A stretch of 64,000 bases of DNA from Cardiobacteriaceae bacterium (GCA_030529365.1 JAUMXB010000010.1:17377-81376), one strand, 5' to 3'; positions 1 through 8,361 are shown, counted from the first letter of the stretch. Numbers and translations: made by a program. Notes: generated by a model from the sequence alone, not told the origin.

Positions 1-1460
1 GTAAGAACGAAAACAAAGTTGCTGGTACTCCGCAGCTTGTTCAGTTCTTTGGTGGTACTTCTGGCGAAGCTTTTGATGCAACAGGTAAGCCGTACGCTGT
101 CATGGCTGGTAAAACTTACCAAGCTTTGCAAGTTCACAACTTTAAAAACGTTGATTTGTTTGTAGATCATCTGCCTCAAATGAATACAGCGGTTAAACAT
201 GATAAAAATACAGCAGATCGTACCCCTGCTTTGCCAGTTCCAGCAGCAGTAGATTTTCCTAAAGGTGGCCCTGCTGTTGCTGTAGGTACAGCAAATACTT
301 ATTTGCAGGCACAAGGTGCCGCTGCTAATAAGGCCGGAATTGCCGGTAAAGATTTGGTGTGGTGGACTGCGGGCGCTGTTGGCCAAACAGGCGGTAAGGC
401 AACTGCATTCGAAAATACAGTAACTAATGGCGGTCTTGATGCTGCTGTAACAGGTGTAGATGCGACTAACGGTTTGATTCGTATTGGTGGCCTCTTCAAA
501 GGTACCCAAGAAGCTCTGCCGACTCTTGGTCAAGAAAAGAATAAAATCGCTAATAATAAGTGGGAAGATCACCATAGAACTACTACCCGTATCTTTGGTA
601 ACTATCACTTGGGTTATGTGCCAGCGGTTGGTCCTGGTGCAGGGTCTACTCAACGCGTAGCTTTGAACAGCTTCGATGGCGCAGCAAGCTTTGCGGCTGT
701 AAACGCTACTCCTGGTAATTATGATTCAAAGGTAATTGCTTACAGCTTGGGTGCCCATCCGATTACTTTGGAACATGTTCAATATGGTCGTGTAACTAAC
801 AATTTGGATGAAGTTGCAGCTGTCAAGGTTAGTGGTACTTTCTGGCATTCTCCAGACCTGAAAAAAGGTGACAGTAAGAGCGTAGATAACTACTTCTACC
901 GTGGTACTCGCGAAACCAGCATTGCTGACATGGCTAAGCTGCCAACTGATCAGGTTGTCACTTACAAAGGTCATGCCCTGATGTATGGCATTGATAATGG
1001 TTTCCATAAGAATGACGATAAAGGCCAGCCATTGCCTAACGCGTTCCTTTACCAAGCAGCTCCTGAAGCTATCGGTTTGGGTAACTTCGTGAAAGCACAA
1101 GTTGATTTCGGTAAACAGCGTGTTGCAGGTTATGTATATAACGCTTGGTTGCTGAACAATAAGAAAGCAGACGTAACTGAGAACAAACTGGTTCAGTTTG
1201 CGGGCAATATCACTGGTAACACTGTAATCGGTACCGCAGATCGTACTTATATTTCTGGTGATGAGAAAGCTGATTTCCGTGCTTCTTTCTTCGGTGCTAA
1301 AGCGAACGAAATGGGCGGTTCATTCAACTCGATCACTACTGACCAGAAATACGGTAATGAAGGTTGGGGTGGTGTGTTCGGTGCGCAGCGCACTATTGCA
1401 GTCACTCCTGACTCTAACACCTTCTTGGGTGATGACGGTAACAGTGTTTACTCTCTGTAA
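1..1460 (+). CDS. Slam-dependent surface protein (TbpB/hemophilin-like), 5' end missing
   Basis: The reading frame is open from the window edge (first full codon at base 3), so the N-terminus and any signal peptide or lipobox lie outside. About 485 codons remain. The last ~140 residues look like the C-terminal beta-barrel of TbpB-like and hemophilin-type Slam substrates: a strand with YKGHALMYGI, then GNFVKAQVDFGKQRVAGYV, then a closing segment with FFGAKANEMGGSF and GGVFGAQRT. That last pattern is typical of the TbpB barrel family. The upstream part would be the ligand-binding handle domain. Substrates of this class bind haem or host iron proteins outside the cell. The next gene is a Slam transporter, which supports the call. 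Codon use is visibly more AT-rich than in the genes after 4.7 kb. The exact ligand cannot be read from the sequence, and lipidated versus secreted form is undecided. Confidence 0.8.
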   Translation, partial: KNENKVAGTPQLVQFFGGTSGEAFDATGKPYAVMAGKTYQALQVHNFKNVDLFVDHLPQMNTAVKHDKNTADRTPALPVPAAVDFPKGGPAVAVGTANTYLQAQGAAANKAGIAGKDLVWWTAGAVGQTGGKATAFENTVTNGGLDAAVTGVDATNGLIRIGGLFKGTQEALPTLGQEKNKIANNKWEDHHRTTTRIFGNYHLGYVPAVGPGAGSTQRVALNSFDGAASFAAVNATPGNYDSKVIAYSLGAHPITLEHVQYGRVTNNLDEVAAVKVSGTFWHSPDLKKGDSKSVDNYFYRGTRETSIADMAKLPTDQVVTYKGHALMYGIDNGFHKNDDKGQPLPNAFLYQAAPEAIGLGNFVKAQVDFGKQRVAGYVYNAWLLNNKKADVTENKLVQFAGNITGNTVIGTADRTYISGDEKADFRASFFGAKANEMGGSFNSITTDQKYGNEGWGGVFGAQRTIAVTPDSNTFLGDDGNSVYSL

Positions 1461-1490
1461 TACTGGACAGTTTTTCTCGTAAAACTGAAT

Positions 1491-1524
1491 GAAAAAACGG
1501 CCACCACATGGTGGCCGTTTTTTT
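1491..1524 (+). terminator. Rho-independent terminator
   Basis: The stem AACGGCCACCAC / GTGGTGGCCGTT has a very short loop, is preceded by an A run and followed by eight T. It lies 30 nt after the Slam-substrate stop codon and would also work on the other strand. It separates the substrate gene from the slam gene, so slam probably has its own promoter or depends on read-through. Confidence 0.85.
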
Positions 1525-1564
1525 ATACAATATGCGTTTGTTTTTTATGACTGGTAATTTCACA

Positions 1565-3073
1565 ATGTCTAAAGCTAAATCAGGTTTTTCAATGTCTTTG
1601 CGTGCTATTGCCGTATTTGGTGTATCCTCGGCGATATTTACTGCTTCAGCGCAAGAGAAGATAGCGATCAATATTGAGCAGGATAATGATACTCTCGCAC
1701 CTAACGCTATAGAAAGTAATCCAGCTGAAGCATTGGGCAAGCCGCTTGCGAATACTTTGCCAAGCTACGATGAGCAGAAGTCGGAAGATATCGTATTTAT
1801 GCCTGAAGAATTGATTGCTAATCCAAAGCAATTGGAGTCTTTATTGGTACAAGCAATCTATGGATATGAAGTAGAGGGACTTAAATTGCTCATCCCTCTC
1901 TATACCCAAGTTGAAACTAGGGATGAATCTTTAGTGGAATGGGGTAATGCACTGATTGCAATGAATGCAAATCGTACAGCTGAAGCTGTAGCACTGTACC
2001 GTAAATTAATTTCTCATTTCCCGGATAATCAGTTGCTGCGTTTTCAAACAGCTATGGCACTTTATCGCAATAATGAAATGATTGCAGCCAAGGATCAATT
2101 TGAGAAGCTTCGTGCAACGAAGCTCTCCCAAAAAGACCTTGAAGTGATTAATGAATTTATTACCCAAATTGATAAGCGGGACGAATGGGCATTTGAAGGT
2201 TCATTGAGCTATATCCACGATAATAATATTAATAATGTTGCCCCCAAAGGAACTAAAATTCTATTGGGTAATGGTTTTGAATTAATATCGAACAGAGATC
2301 CAGAAAAAGCACAAGGCGTTGATTTTTCATTTGGCGCAAACAAGAAATGGTCAATCAATGATAATTTCTATTCCTCGTTTGCAGCATCTGTAGATGGCGT
2401 GCATTATTTCGGAAAAAGAAAATACGATGATATTACAGCCAGGATTTCTGGTGGCGTAGGTTATCGTACATCCACGATTGATCTTGAATTGACTCCGTAC
2501 TTCCAGAAGCGTTTTTATGGTCAGGGAGGGAGCGGTGATGGCGAATTGCATGCCTATTCAACAAGCGCAGGTTTACAGTTGAATGGTGGATACTGGTTTA
2601 CGCCAAAATGGAAATATCAGGGAGTACTTGAATATGGCTACGATGACCATATTGATTCATATAGCTATCTTGACGGCAAGCGTATCAATTTCTCGAATAC
2701 TTTTTTCTTCGCGCCTAGCCAAAAACAATATTGGTATGCCGGATTGGATACGGGTTATAAAGATGCCCGTTCAGGAAAAGATGCTTATAACCGCCACGGT
2801 ATCCGGTTAGGATGGGGGCAGGAATGGGGCAAAGGTATTTCGACTCGTTTGACGGGCGGGATTGCCAAGCGCTATGCAAAAGGGGGGGATTTATTCGGTA
2901 TTGAGCGTAAGGATAAAGAATATAATGCGAGCCTCAGCCTATGGCATCGTAATCTGCATTTCTGGGGAATCACGCCCAAACTCGTTTTCTCACACAGTAA
3001 AGTGAAGAGTAACAACTTGTTTTACAACTACGATACAAACAAGTTCTATCTTGATTTTAGTAAAAGTTTTTAA
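1565..3073 (+). CDS. Slam (surface lipoprotein assembly modulator, DUF560) outer-membrane transporter
   Basis: Slam proteins move a cognate surface lipoprotein or hemophilin across the outer membrane. I chose the ATG at 1565 because an upstream ATG at 1508 lies inside the terminator hairpin; 1547 and 1595 remain possible, and no strong ribosome-binding site decides it. The product (about 502 aa) starts with a signal peptide ending near ASA-QE. A helical TPR-like region follows (roughly residues 70-200, with repeats such as WGNALIAMNANRTAEAVALYR). The C-terminal ~290 residues are a beta-barrel rich in alternating aromatic residues. The barrel ends in phenylalanine (DFSKSF), the usual C-terminal signal for outer-membrane insertion. 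Its place directly after a TbpB-like substrate gene matches the normal substrate-slam pairing. Length and two-domain plan are as expected for the family. Confidence 0.88.
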   Translation: MSKAKSGFSMSLRAIAVFGVSSAIFTASAQEKIAINIEQDNDTLAPNAIESNPAEALGKPLANTLPSYDEQKSEDIVFMPEELIANPKQLESLLVQAIYGYEVEGLKLLIPLYTQVETRDESLVEWGNALIAMNANRTAEAVALYRKLISHFPDNQLLRFQTAMALYRNNEMIAAKDQFEKLRATKLSQKDLEVINEFITQIDKRDEWAFEGSLSYIHDNNINNVAPKGTKILLGNGFELISNRDPEKAQGVDFSFGANKKWSINDNFYSSFAASVDGVHYFGKRKYDDITARISGGVGYRTSTIDLELTPYFQKRFYGQGGSGDGELHAYSTSAGLQLNGGYWFTPKWKYQGVLEYGYDDHIDSYSYLDGKRINFSNTFFFAPSQKQYWYAGLDTGYKDARSGKDAYNRHGIRLGWGQEWGKGISTRLTGGIAKRYAKGGDLFGIERKDKEYNASLSLWHRNLHFWGITPKLVFSHSKVKSNNLFYNYDTNKFYLDFSKSF

Positions 3074-3383
3074 TTTTTTGGAAAAGATGGATTGACCCTA
3101 TATAGCATAAGAAGATTTTATGATTTTAATATCTTGTTTTTATGCAAATTAGGGTTAATATATTTTGATTTTGAAATATTTTTTGGTGAATTTTGTATAG
3201 AAATTAAATTCATAATTTATAGCAAGTGTTCGAGGATTGAAATTTTTTAAAAACTTAAACTTACCCATCTATTACTATAATGAATTGTGAGATGATCGTC
3301 ATACGTACTATTTTTGACTTAGATGGGCAATCGATAGCCCATTATTATATTGATAAAATTTTGTAATCTTTCATCCGTATCTA
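3074..3383. other. AT-rich intergenic region after slam
   Basis: About 310 bp without a convincing gene. It is strongly AT-rich. One small inverted repeat, ATGGGC...GCCCAT, lies around 3322-3343 and is followed by ATTATTATA; it could be a weak terminator. The low GC matches the two genes upstream and contrasts with later sequence. Confidence 0.6.
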
Positions 3384-4029
3384 GAGTGTGTCGTCACAAT
3401 ACCTTTAACCACATGGTCAAAATTCGGATTTCCACTGCGGCGGCAAATGAATCCAGCCTTTTGCATAGAGTGTGGCAATGCCCCGTCAGCATTTGAAATC
3501 CCAAAATCGGTTTTCGATCAAACGCCGGAAACGATACAGGTAACCGTCAAAAGCCAACGGCTCCCGACGGTTGGCTTTGGGCGGGATCACCGCCACCATG
3601 CCGGCCCCGGCGGCCAGTGCCCGGATATCGTTGGTGTCACAAGCCTTGTCGGCCAGCAGATATTCTGCGGGCATGCCTGCTATCAACGCCGGCGCATGGT
3701 GGCAATCTGCCGCGCTGCCGTCGCTCAAGACAAAATGCAGTGGCATGCCGTGGTTGTCCACCTCCAGATGCAGTTTGGTGTTCAGCCCCCTTTTGTGCGG
3801 CTCATGCCCTGGTTACCACCCGCCGCTCCGGCAGCGTGGGGATGAGCTTTGATATGGGGGCATCCATCATCAGCCATTCTATGTCCTTCCCGTCAGTCAG
3901 GGTGTGCGGCAGTTGTGTCCGGATGCCTTTGTCACGCCAGCGGGTAAAGCGGCTGTGGGCGAGTGGTATCGTAGTGGAGTTATGTCACGAAACAGTGGTT
4001 ATGGCGATTTTGATCGTGACGACACGGCC
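3384..4029 (-). mobile_element. Degenerate IS5-family insertion sequence remnant
   Basis: The remnant is bounded by a perfect 10-bp inverted repeat, GTGTCGTCAC at 3388-3397 and GTGACGACAC at 4016-4025. This extends to 13 bp with one mismatch. Between them lie fragments of an IS5-type transposase on the minus strand. At about 640 bp it is shorter than usual IS5-family elements (about 800-1200 bp). The N-terminal part of the transposase is absent, so an internal deletion is likely. I did not find an obvious target-site duplication. Confidence 0.72.
3394..4000 (-). pseudogene. IS5-family transposase, frameshifted and truncated
   Basis: Translating the minus strand gives transposase blocks in different frames. 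First comes SRFTRWRDKGI..IEWLMMDAPISK (about 3980-3860), carrying the first catalytic-type Asp. Then HPHAAGAAGGNQGMSRTKGG (about 3850-3790), then GLNTKLHLEVDNHGMPLHF through LADKACDTND and IPPKANRREPL to YRFRRLIENRFWDF (3790-3486). Last are RGIATLYAK and SFAAAVEIRILTMWL to the stop at 3394. The ADK..YD-like, IPPK.NR and R..IEN blocks are the usual IS5 signatures. At least three frame changes and a missing N-terminus make it a pseudogene. The break at A4G5 near 3790 could be a programmed -1 site, as in some IS5 subgroups, but the other breaks are not. Confidence 0.78.
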
Positions 4030-4143
4030 CATGCTATCTGGCCAAGCATAGGAATGCTCATCTTTCTAAAATGGCAGAGCTGTTTGATTGCTCCGTTAAC
4101 GTAATACACAAAAAACAAAAATCAATATTTTCTTGAAAAATTA

Positions 4144-4602
4144 CTACTTGCGGTGAGCAAGATTCGGAAGAGGCCAAATGTTATGAATCAAGCTTGGCAA
4201 AACTTGACGATCATAAAAAAGCGTGCCTGGACGAAACGGGGAGAAGTCTATTTGCATCGTCCTTATGGTCGCGGCGACAGGAGCGAGCGTGTAGTGGCAA
4301 AAGATATTGTTGCTGACTGCTGTGTAGGCCAATGTTGAGCTCATTGCAGCAATGATATATACGAATACGATGACCAGCGCGTTTTTTGAGGCATGGTTTT
4401 GGCAGGAATCACTGCCGACGCTGCGCGAGAAAAGTGTGATTGTTCCTGACAATGCATGCTTCCAACGGATGAAGTTTTGCAGCGGCTTGCCCATTAGCGG
4501 GTTTATAGACTTGTGCCTTTGTCGCTTTATTTTCCAGAGCTTAATTGCATTGAGAAAAGGTGAGCGCATCTCAAGGGATACTTGTGTAACGTTTTGAGAC
4601 AT
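4144..4602 (-). CDS. Hypothetical protein with one possible membrane segment
   Basis: A 152-codon frame on the minus strand with no recognised family. The N-terminal part is basic (KLWKIKRQRHKS), and residues about 75-100 (ALVIVFVYIIAAMSSTLAYT) could form one transmembrane helix. No good ribosome-binding site was seen. Two shorter frames overlap it on the plus strand. Base composition is intermediate between the AT-rich left edge and the GC-rich chromosome. It lies beside an IS remnant, so it may be decayed sequence rather than a gene. Confidence 0.2.
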   Translation of the reverse strand: MSQNVTQVSLEMRSPFLNAIKLWKIKRQRHKSINPLMGKPLQNFIRWKHALSGTITLFSRSVGSDSCQNHASKNALVIVFVYIIAAMSSTLAYTAVSNNIFCHYTLAPVAATIRTMQIDFSPFRPGTLFYDRQVLPSLIHNIWPLPNLAHRK

Positions 4603-4735
4603 GCCCTCGGTTTTGATAAGGCTCTGTTGTCTTGTTTTCAGGTTGAATCTCTAAGGGTGCATTCCCTGCTGCTTGCGGCGTAAATAGCATAAAAACACGC
4701 TGTAAACCCAATTCGACTTCAATGGCAATTTTTTA
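4603..4735. other. Intergenic sequence, nothing identified
   Basis: Short AT-rich spacer between the uncertain frame at 4144-4602 and the end of the MBL-fold gene. I see no hairpin or repeat in it. Confidence 0.5.
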
Positions 4736-5440
4736 TCATTTTTCTTGCAGGGTGTGTTGCAGTTCTTTGTGGCTGATCGGGCCGTAGGGCATGCTGCGGG
4801 TTTTGCCGGCGATGTCTTCGCGGTAGCGGATGAAATCGGCTTCGTTGTCGATCATGAGGAAGGGGTTGCCGGCGAGCTGCTCGGCGAGAGTGGTTTCTTC
4901 CTGGATGCCGTAGTGGTGTCCGACCCAGAGGCGGGTGGCAGGAGGGAGTTTTTTGAGTTTTTGCAAGGAGTGGTAGAGCGCTTGCGCGTCGCCGCCTTTG
5001 AGATCGGCGCGGCCTGCGCCATAGACGAAGAGGGTGTCGCCGGTGATGAGGTCTTGGCCGATGTGATAGCAGACGCTGCCTGCGGTGTGGCCGGGGGTGG
5101 CGATGACGCCGATGGTGGTGCTGGCAAAGGCGATTTCGTCGCCGTCGCTGACGAGGACGGCGTCTTTCGGGCAGTCCGGCCAGTAGGGCAGTTCGGCTTC
5201 GGGCACGAAGAGGGTGACGCCGTCGTAGTAGAGTTTTTCCACGGCGTTGACGTGATCGGGATGGCTGTGGGTGATGAGGATGCCGGTGAGGGCAAGGCCT
5301 TCTTCGTCCAGCACCTGCTGGATGCCGTCGGCATCCCAGGCGGGATCGACGACCATGGCGTCGCCGGTGTGGCGGTCGGCGATGAGGTGGATGAAGTTGT
5401 CGTGGTCTTCGACCATGAGCTGGATGATGTCGTAGGCCAT
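4736..5440 (-). CDS. MBL-fold metallo-hydrolase (glyoxalase II-like)
   Basis: A 234-aa metallo-beta-lactamase-fold hydrolase. The zinc ligands are visible: THSHPDH at residues 57-63, GHTAGS at 117-122, GDTLF at 134-138 (bridging Asp) and GHH at 174-176. This pattern and length resemble hydroxyacylglutathione hydrolases and related thioesterases. The C-terminal glutathione-binding region of a classical GloB is not clearly present, so the substrate is left open. The ATG at 5440 follows AAGGA at a normal distance; a longer frame from a TTG at 5467 lacks this support. It lies downstream of smpB on the same strand, separated by 127 bp containing an interspersed repeat. Confidence 0.85.
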   Translation of the reverse strand: MAYDIIQLMVEDHDNFIHLIADRHTGDAMVVDPAWDADGIQQVLDEEGLALTGILITHSHPDHVNAVEKLYYDGVTLFVPEAELPYWPDCPKDAVLVSDGDEIAFASTTIGVIATPGHTAGSVCYHIGQDLITGDTLFVYGAGRADLKGGDAQALYHSLQKLKKLPPATRLWVGHHYGIQEETTLAEQLAGNPFLMIDNEADFIRYREDIAGKTRSMPYGPISHKELQHTLQEK

Positions 5441-5507
5441 GGGGTGTCCTTGTTGAGGGCGGTGCAAGTTGTCCGAGAGGGAGAAAAATATGTATGCCTG
5501 CCAGTTT

Positions 5508-5548
5508 GTCGGGGTTCGCGTGTGCTACGCTCACCGCCAACCTGCGGC
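5508..5548. repeat. Interspersed repeat, GTTGGGGTTCG..CTCACCGCCAACCTGCGG family
   Basis: The sequence GTCGGGGTTCGCG...CTCACCGCCAACCTGCGG recurs at 22442, 46231 and as an inverted pair at 58261-58350. It is an imperfect inverted repeat (GTTGG / CCAAC). It sits between smpB and the MBL-fold gene. Confidence 0.7.
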
Positions 5549-5567
5549 ATGGCATTGTCTTTGTTAT

Positions 5568-6038
5568 TTACTGCGCTTTTTTCATGAGGCGTTCTTTTTG
5601 CCGCGCCCAGTCGCGGTCTTTCTTCACGGCGCGCTTGTCGAATTCTTTCTTGCCCTTGGCAATGGCGAGGTTGACTTTGACGTAGCCGTTTTTCCAGTAG
5701 AGGTTGACGGGGACGAGGGTGTAGCCGTCGCGCTCGGCGGCGCCGATGAGTTTGGCGATTTCGCGCTTGTGCAGGAGGAGTTTGCGGGTGCGCGAGGGAT
5801 CGGGGAAAACGTGGGTGGAGGCGGCGGGCAGCGGCGTGATGTAGGCGCCAAAGAGGAAGAGTTCGCCGTTTTTCACGAGGATGTGGCTTTCTTTCACCTG
5901 GATGCGGCCAGCGCGCAGCGCTTTCACTTCCCAGCCTTCGAGCGCGATGCCGGCTTCGAAGTGCTCTTCGAGGAAGTAGTCGTGGAAGGCTTTTTTGTTG
6001 GTGATGATGTTGTTGTCGGGGGTCTTTTTTTGCTTCAT
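5568..6038 (-). CDS. smpB: SsrA-binding protein SmpB
   Basis: SmpB binds tmRNA and brings it to stalled ribosomes for trans-translation. The 156-aa protein has the usual start ([28 protein letters not shown]), the central [19 protein letters not shown] block and the basic C-terminal tail ([24 protein letters not shown]) that enters the decoding centre. Length is normal for the family. It is divergent from ratA-ratB, the usual gammaproteobacterial arrangement. The 53-bp gap to ratA must hold both start regions. Confidence 0.97.
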   Translation of the reverse strand: MKQKKTPDNNIITNKKAFHDYFLEEHFEAGIALEGWEVKALRAGRIQVKESHILVKNGELFLFGAYITPLPAASTHVFPDPSRTRKLLLHKREIAKLIGAAERDGYTLVPVNLYWKNGYVKVNLAIAKGKKEFDKRAVKKDRDWARQKERLMKKAQ

Positions 6039-6091
6039 GTTTGCGTGCCGGGGGCTTACAATGCCGCGCCTGTCAAGAAAGGACGCTCATT

Positions 6092-6529
6092 GTGCCACAA
6101 ATCCGCAAAGCGAAAAAATTGCCCTTCAGTGCGGCGCAGATGTTCGATCTGGTTGCCGATGTGGAAAAGTATCCGGCGTTTTTGCCGTGGTGCGCGGCGG
6201 CAGCGTTGATCCGGCGTGACGAGCGCGAGATTGTCGGGCGGCTGACCGTGGAGAAGGGCGGTTTGCGCAAGTCGTTCACCACGCGCAACTGCTACGATTA
6301 TCCGCACTGGATGGATATCGCGCTGGTGGAAGGGCCATTCCGCCATTTGAGCGGACGCTGGGATTTCGTCGAGGAAGGGGATGGCTGCACGGTGCGCTAC
6401 GAGATGCGCTTTGAGGTACCATTTCTGCTGGCGCCCATTCTCGGCGGGCTGATGGAATACATGGCGAACAGCATGGTGGATGCCTTTGCCAAGCGCGCGC
6501 AGGAGATATATGGACACGATTCGCGTTGA
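6092..6529 (+). CDS. ratA: RatA/Coq10-family START-domain protein
   Basis: A 145-aa single-domain START/polyketide-cyclase fold protein. Motifs include LPFSAAQMFDLVADVEKYPAFLPWC at the N-terminus, the middle block GLRKSFTTRN, and the C-terminal helix GGLMEYMANSMVDAFAKRA. Family members bind ubiquinone-like lipids (Coq10) or were described as the RatA toxin that blocks 70S assembly; which applies here is not decided. I chose the GTG at 6092 because AGAAAGGA lies just upstream and residues before it do not match the family. It overlaps ratB by 20 bp. Confidence 0.88.
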   Translation: MPQIRKAKKLPFSAAQMFDLVADVEKYPAFLPWCAAAALIRRDEREIVGRLTVEKGGLRKSFTTRNCYDYPHWMDIALVEGPFRHLSGRWDFVEEGDGCTVRYEMRFEVPFLLAPILGGLMEYMANSMVDAFAKRAQEIYGHDSR

Positions 6530-6794
6530 AGTGGCCTATGGCCATGCCGGGGCGCAGCGCATCATAGCGCTGACCGTTTATCCGGGAACGACGGCAAAAC
6601 AGGCGGTCGAGCGCTCCGGCATGGTGCGCTTTTTCCCGGAGATTGACATGAATGCGCTCGATCTCGGTATTTTTTCGCAGGGCTGCACGCCGGATACGGT
6701 GCTGCGCGACGGCGATCGCGTGGAGATTTACCGCCCGCTCCTGTGCGATCCCAAGGAGATGCGCCGGCAGCGAGCAAGAAAGCACAAAGAATAG
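6510..6794 (+). CDS. ratB: RnfH/RatB-family ubiquitin-like protein
   Basis: A 94-aa beta-grasp protein of the RnfH (UPF0125) family: IRVEVAYGHAGAQRII at the start, then QAVERSGMVRFFPEIDMNALDLGIFSQ and the closing block DGDRVEIYRPLLCDPKEMRRQRA. The ATG at 6510 follows AGGAG directly within the end of ratA, showing translational coupling. The function is not settled in the family, which is linked by neighbourhood to ratA and, in some bacteria, to rnf genes; an rnf operon occurs at the far end of this window. Confidence 0.9.
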   Translation: MDTIRVEVAYGHAGAQRIIALTVYPGTTAKQAVERSGMVRFFPEIDMNALDLGIFSQGCTPDTVLRDGDRVEIYRPLLCDPKEMRRQRARKHKE

Positions 6795-6880
6795 TAATTT
6801 TTTCTCACGAATAAGTGCTTTTTATGAGGAATTCTCTCGTCGTGAAGCGCTTTTGGTGGGAAATTTTTTCATATGGCAGG
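6793..6880. repeat. AAGCGCTT composite intergenic repeat, copy 1
   Basis: Divergent copy. AT dyads AATTTTTTCTC, GAGGAATTCTCTC and GGGAAATTTTTTC alternate with AAGTGCTT (6813) and AAGCGCTT (6845), spaced 32 bp. It starts at the ratB stop codon and runs into the leader of the DUF3100 gene. Confidence 0.8.
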
Positions 6881-6905
6881 GTTTTTTAGTCGTGAGGGAA
6901 TGAAT

Positions 6906-8213
6906 ATGTCGAACCAACCCGTGATGGCGTTGCTGCTCAATTGGCGGCTGCATGTTTTTGTATTGCTGATTGCCGTGTTGTGCGAATGGATAGGGATTAT
7001 CCGCGTGCCGATAGGCATTGGTACGCTGGTGCTGCTGCCCCTGCTCTATGCCTTCGTGATGGCTTTGCTGCTGAATCCCAACGTGGTGGCGCCCGCTTCC
7101 CGCCTGATCAGCCGCGAGCAGTGCCAGGTGGCGACGTATGCGGTGATTTTGAGCGTGATGCCGTTTATTGCCAAGTTCGGGACGACGATCGGCCCGAAAG
7201 TGAGCGAGATCATTGCAGCGGGGCCGGCGCTGATCCTGCAGGAAATCGGTAACGTCGCCACGGCGTTGTTCGCCCTGCCGGTCGCGGTCTTGCTCTTCAA
7301 CATGGGACGCGAAGCGGTAGGCGCCACGCATTCCATCGCCCGCGAACCCAATATTGCGCTGATTGCCGACAAATACGGCCTGAAAAGCCCGGAAGGAATT
7401 GGCGTAATGGGTGTTTATGTGATGGGAACCTTGTTCGGTGCGATTTATTTTTCGCTGATGGCGGGCGTGGTCGGCTCCTGGGGCATTTTCGATATGCGTG
7501 CGCTGGCCATGGCCTGCGGCATCGGCAGCGGCAGCATGATGGGCGCGTGTTCGGCAGCGCTCGGTGAACTGGTGCCAGCGGAGAAAGAAAGCATTGCCGC
7601 CTTTGCCGCCAGCTCCAATCTGCTGACGTATGCGACCGGGTTGTTCGTGAGTCTTTTCATTGCGCTGCCGTTTACCAACTGGTTCTACAAGGTGCTGCGC
7701 AAATTGCGTCCGCAAAGGGAAGCGGCAGGGCACGGCCTGCATGGCGCGGGCATGGAGGCGCCGGAACAACCGGCGCCATTGTCTCTGCAAACGAGTTTTA
7801 TCCTGCTCGCGGTGATTTGCGCCGTGTTGCTGGTGAGCAACTGGGTGGGGCAGAAGGTGAATCCGCTGGAAGGGTTGCCGGGTATGCTCATGCTGTATGG
7901 CTGCTGCGTGGGCGGCATGCTCATTCGTCATGCCGTGCCGCTGGGCGGCATTCCCGCGATTGCCTGGGTGTCCATTTTGGGGATTGTCATTTCCCTGCCG
8001 CAGTTCCCGGGGAATGCCTACGTGCTGGAAAGCGCGGGCAAGCTCGGCGTGTTGCAGCTGATTACGCCGGTGCTGGCCTACGCGGGCTTCGCCATTTCGC
8101 AGATGGAAGTGGATCTCTTCAAGCGCGCCGGCTTCAAGATTGCCGTGGTTGCGCTTCTGACATTTACCGGCACGTTTATCGGTTCGGTCGTGATTGCGGA
8201 TGTGATGCTGTAA
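6906..8213 (+). CDS. DUF3100-family multi-pass membrane protein
   Basis: A 435-aa integral membrane protein with about ten to eleven hydrophobic helices. It starts with WRLHVFVLLIAVLCEWIGI and PIGIGTLVLLPLLYAFVMALLL, and has a glycine-rich middle part (ACGIGSGSMMGACSAALGEL) followed by a hydrophilic loop at about residues 255-290. The pattern matches the DUF3100 family of putative transporters; the substrate is unknown. The ATG at 6906 is preceded by GAGGGA at a good distance; ATGs at 6873 and 6900 are less likely. It stands between ratB and the tRNA with no obvious functional link. A 51-bp palindrome at 8239-8289 may be its terminator. Confidence 0.7.
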   Translation: MSNQPVMALLLNWRLHVFVLLIAVLCEWIGIIRVPIGIGTLVLLPLLYAFVMALLLNPNVVAPASRLISREQCQVATYAVILSVMPFIAKFGTTIGPKVSEIIAAGPALILQEIGNVATALFALPVAVLLFNMGREAVGATHSIAREPNIALIADKYGLKSPEGIGVMGVYVMGTLFGAIYFSLMAGVVGSWGIFDMRALAMACGIGSGSMMGACSAALGELVPAEKESIAAFAASSNLLTYATGLFVSLFIALPFTNWFYKVLRKLRPQREAAGHGLHGAGMEAPEQPAPLSLQTSFILLAVICAVLLVSNWVGQKVNPLEGLPGMLMLYGCCVGGMLIRHAVPLGGIPAIAWVSILGIVISLPQFPGNAYVLESAGKLGVLQLITPVLAYAGFAISQMEVDLFKRAGFKIAVVALLTFTGTFIGSVVIADVML

Positions 8214-8238
8214 GTCTTGTTTCATAAATTAGCTTGAA

Positions 8239-8289
8239 ATCGTCTGTTTTTACCATCAGAAAGCGCTTATTGCGGTAGAAACAGACGAT
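8239..8289. repeat. AAGCGCTT repeat, copy 2: 51-bp palindrome centred on the core
   Basis: ATCGTCTGTTT at 8239-8249 is mirrored exactly by AAACAGACGAT at 8279-8289, and AAGCGCTT (8261-8268) sits at the centre of symmetry. TTACC and GGTAG flank the core. It lacks the second core seen in most copies. It may also act as a terminator for the DUF3100 gene, although only a short A/T tract follows. Confidence 0.75.
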
Positions 8290-8333
8290 AAAAAGCAAAT
8301 GAATGATAATTAATAATTTTCACCAATTTTCGC

Positions 8334-8361
8334 TTGCAATCCGTTTTTCGATGGCTATAAT
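8334..8361 (+). promoter_or_regulatory. Sigma70-type promoter of the tRNA/rimP-nusA-infB operon
   Basis: TTGCAA at 8334-8339 and TATAAT at 8356-8361 are separated by 16 bp. The GC-rich stretch AGCCGCTC follows the -10 box, like the discriminators of stringently controlled stable-RNA promoters. The tRNA begins 15 nt after the -10 box. Confidence 0.8.

Noticed and set aside
51..101. ATG at 102 as the start of the Slam-substrate gene
   Set aside because: The frame is open to the window edge and the residues before it (VQFFGGTSGEAFDATGKPYAV) continue the protein, so the true start is outside.
4153..4338. A 61-codon plus-strand frame overlapping the uncertain minus-strand frame
   Set aside because: No family, no ribosome-binding site, and it lies in apparently decayed DNA beside an IS remnant.
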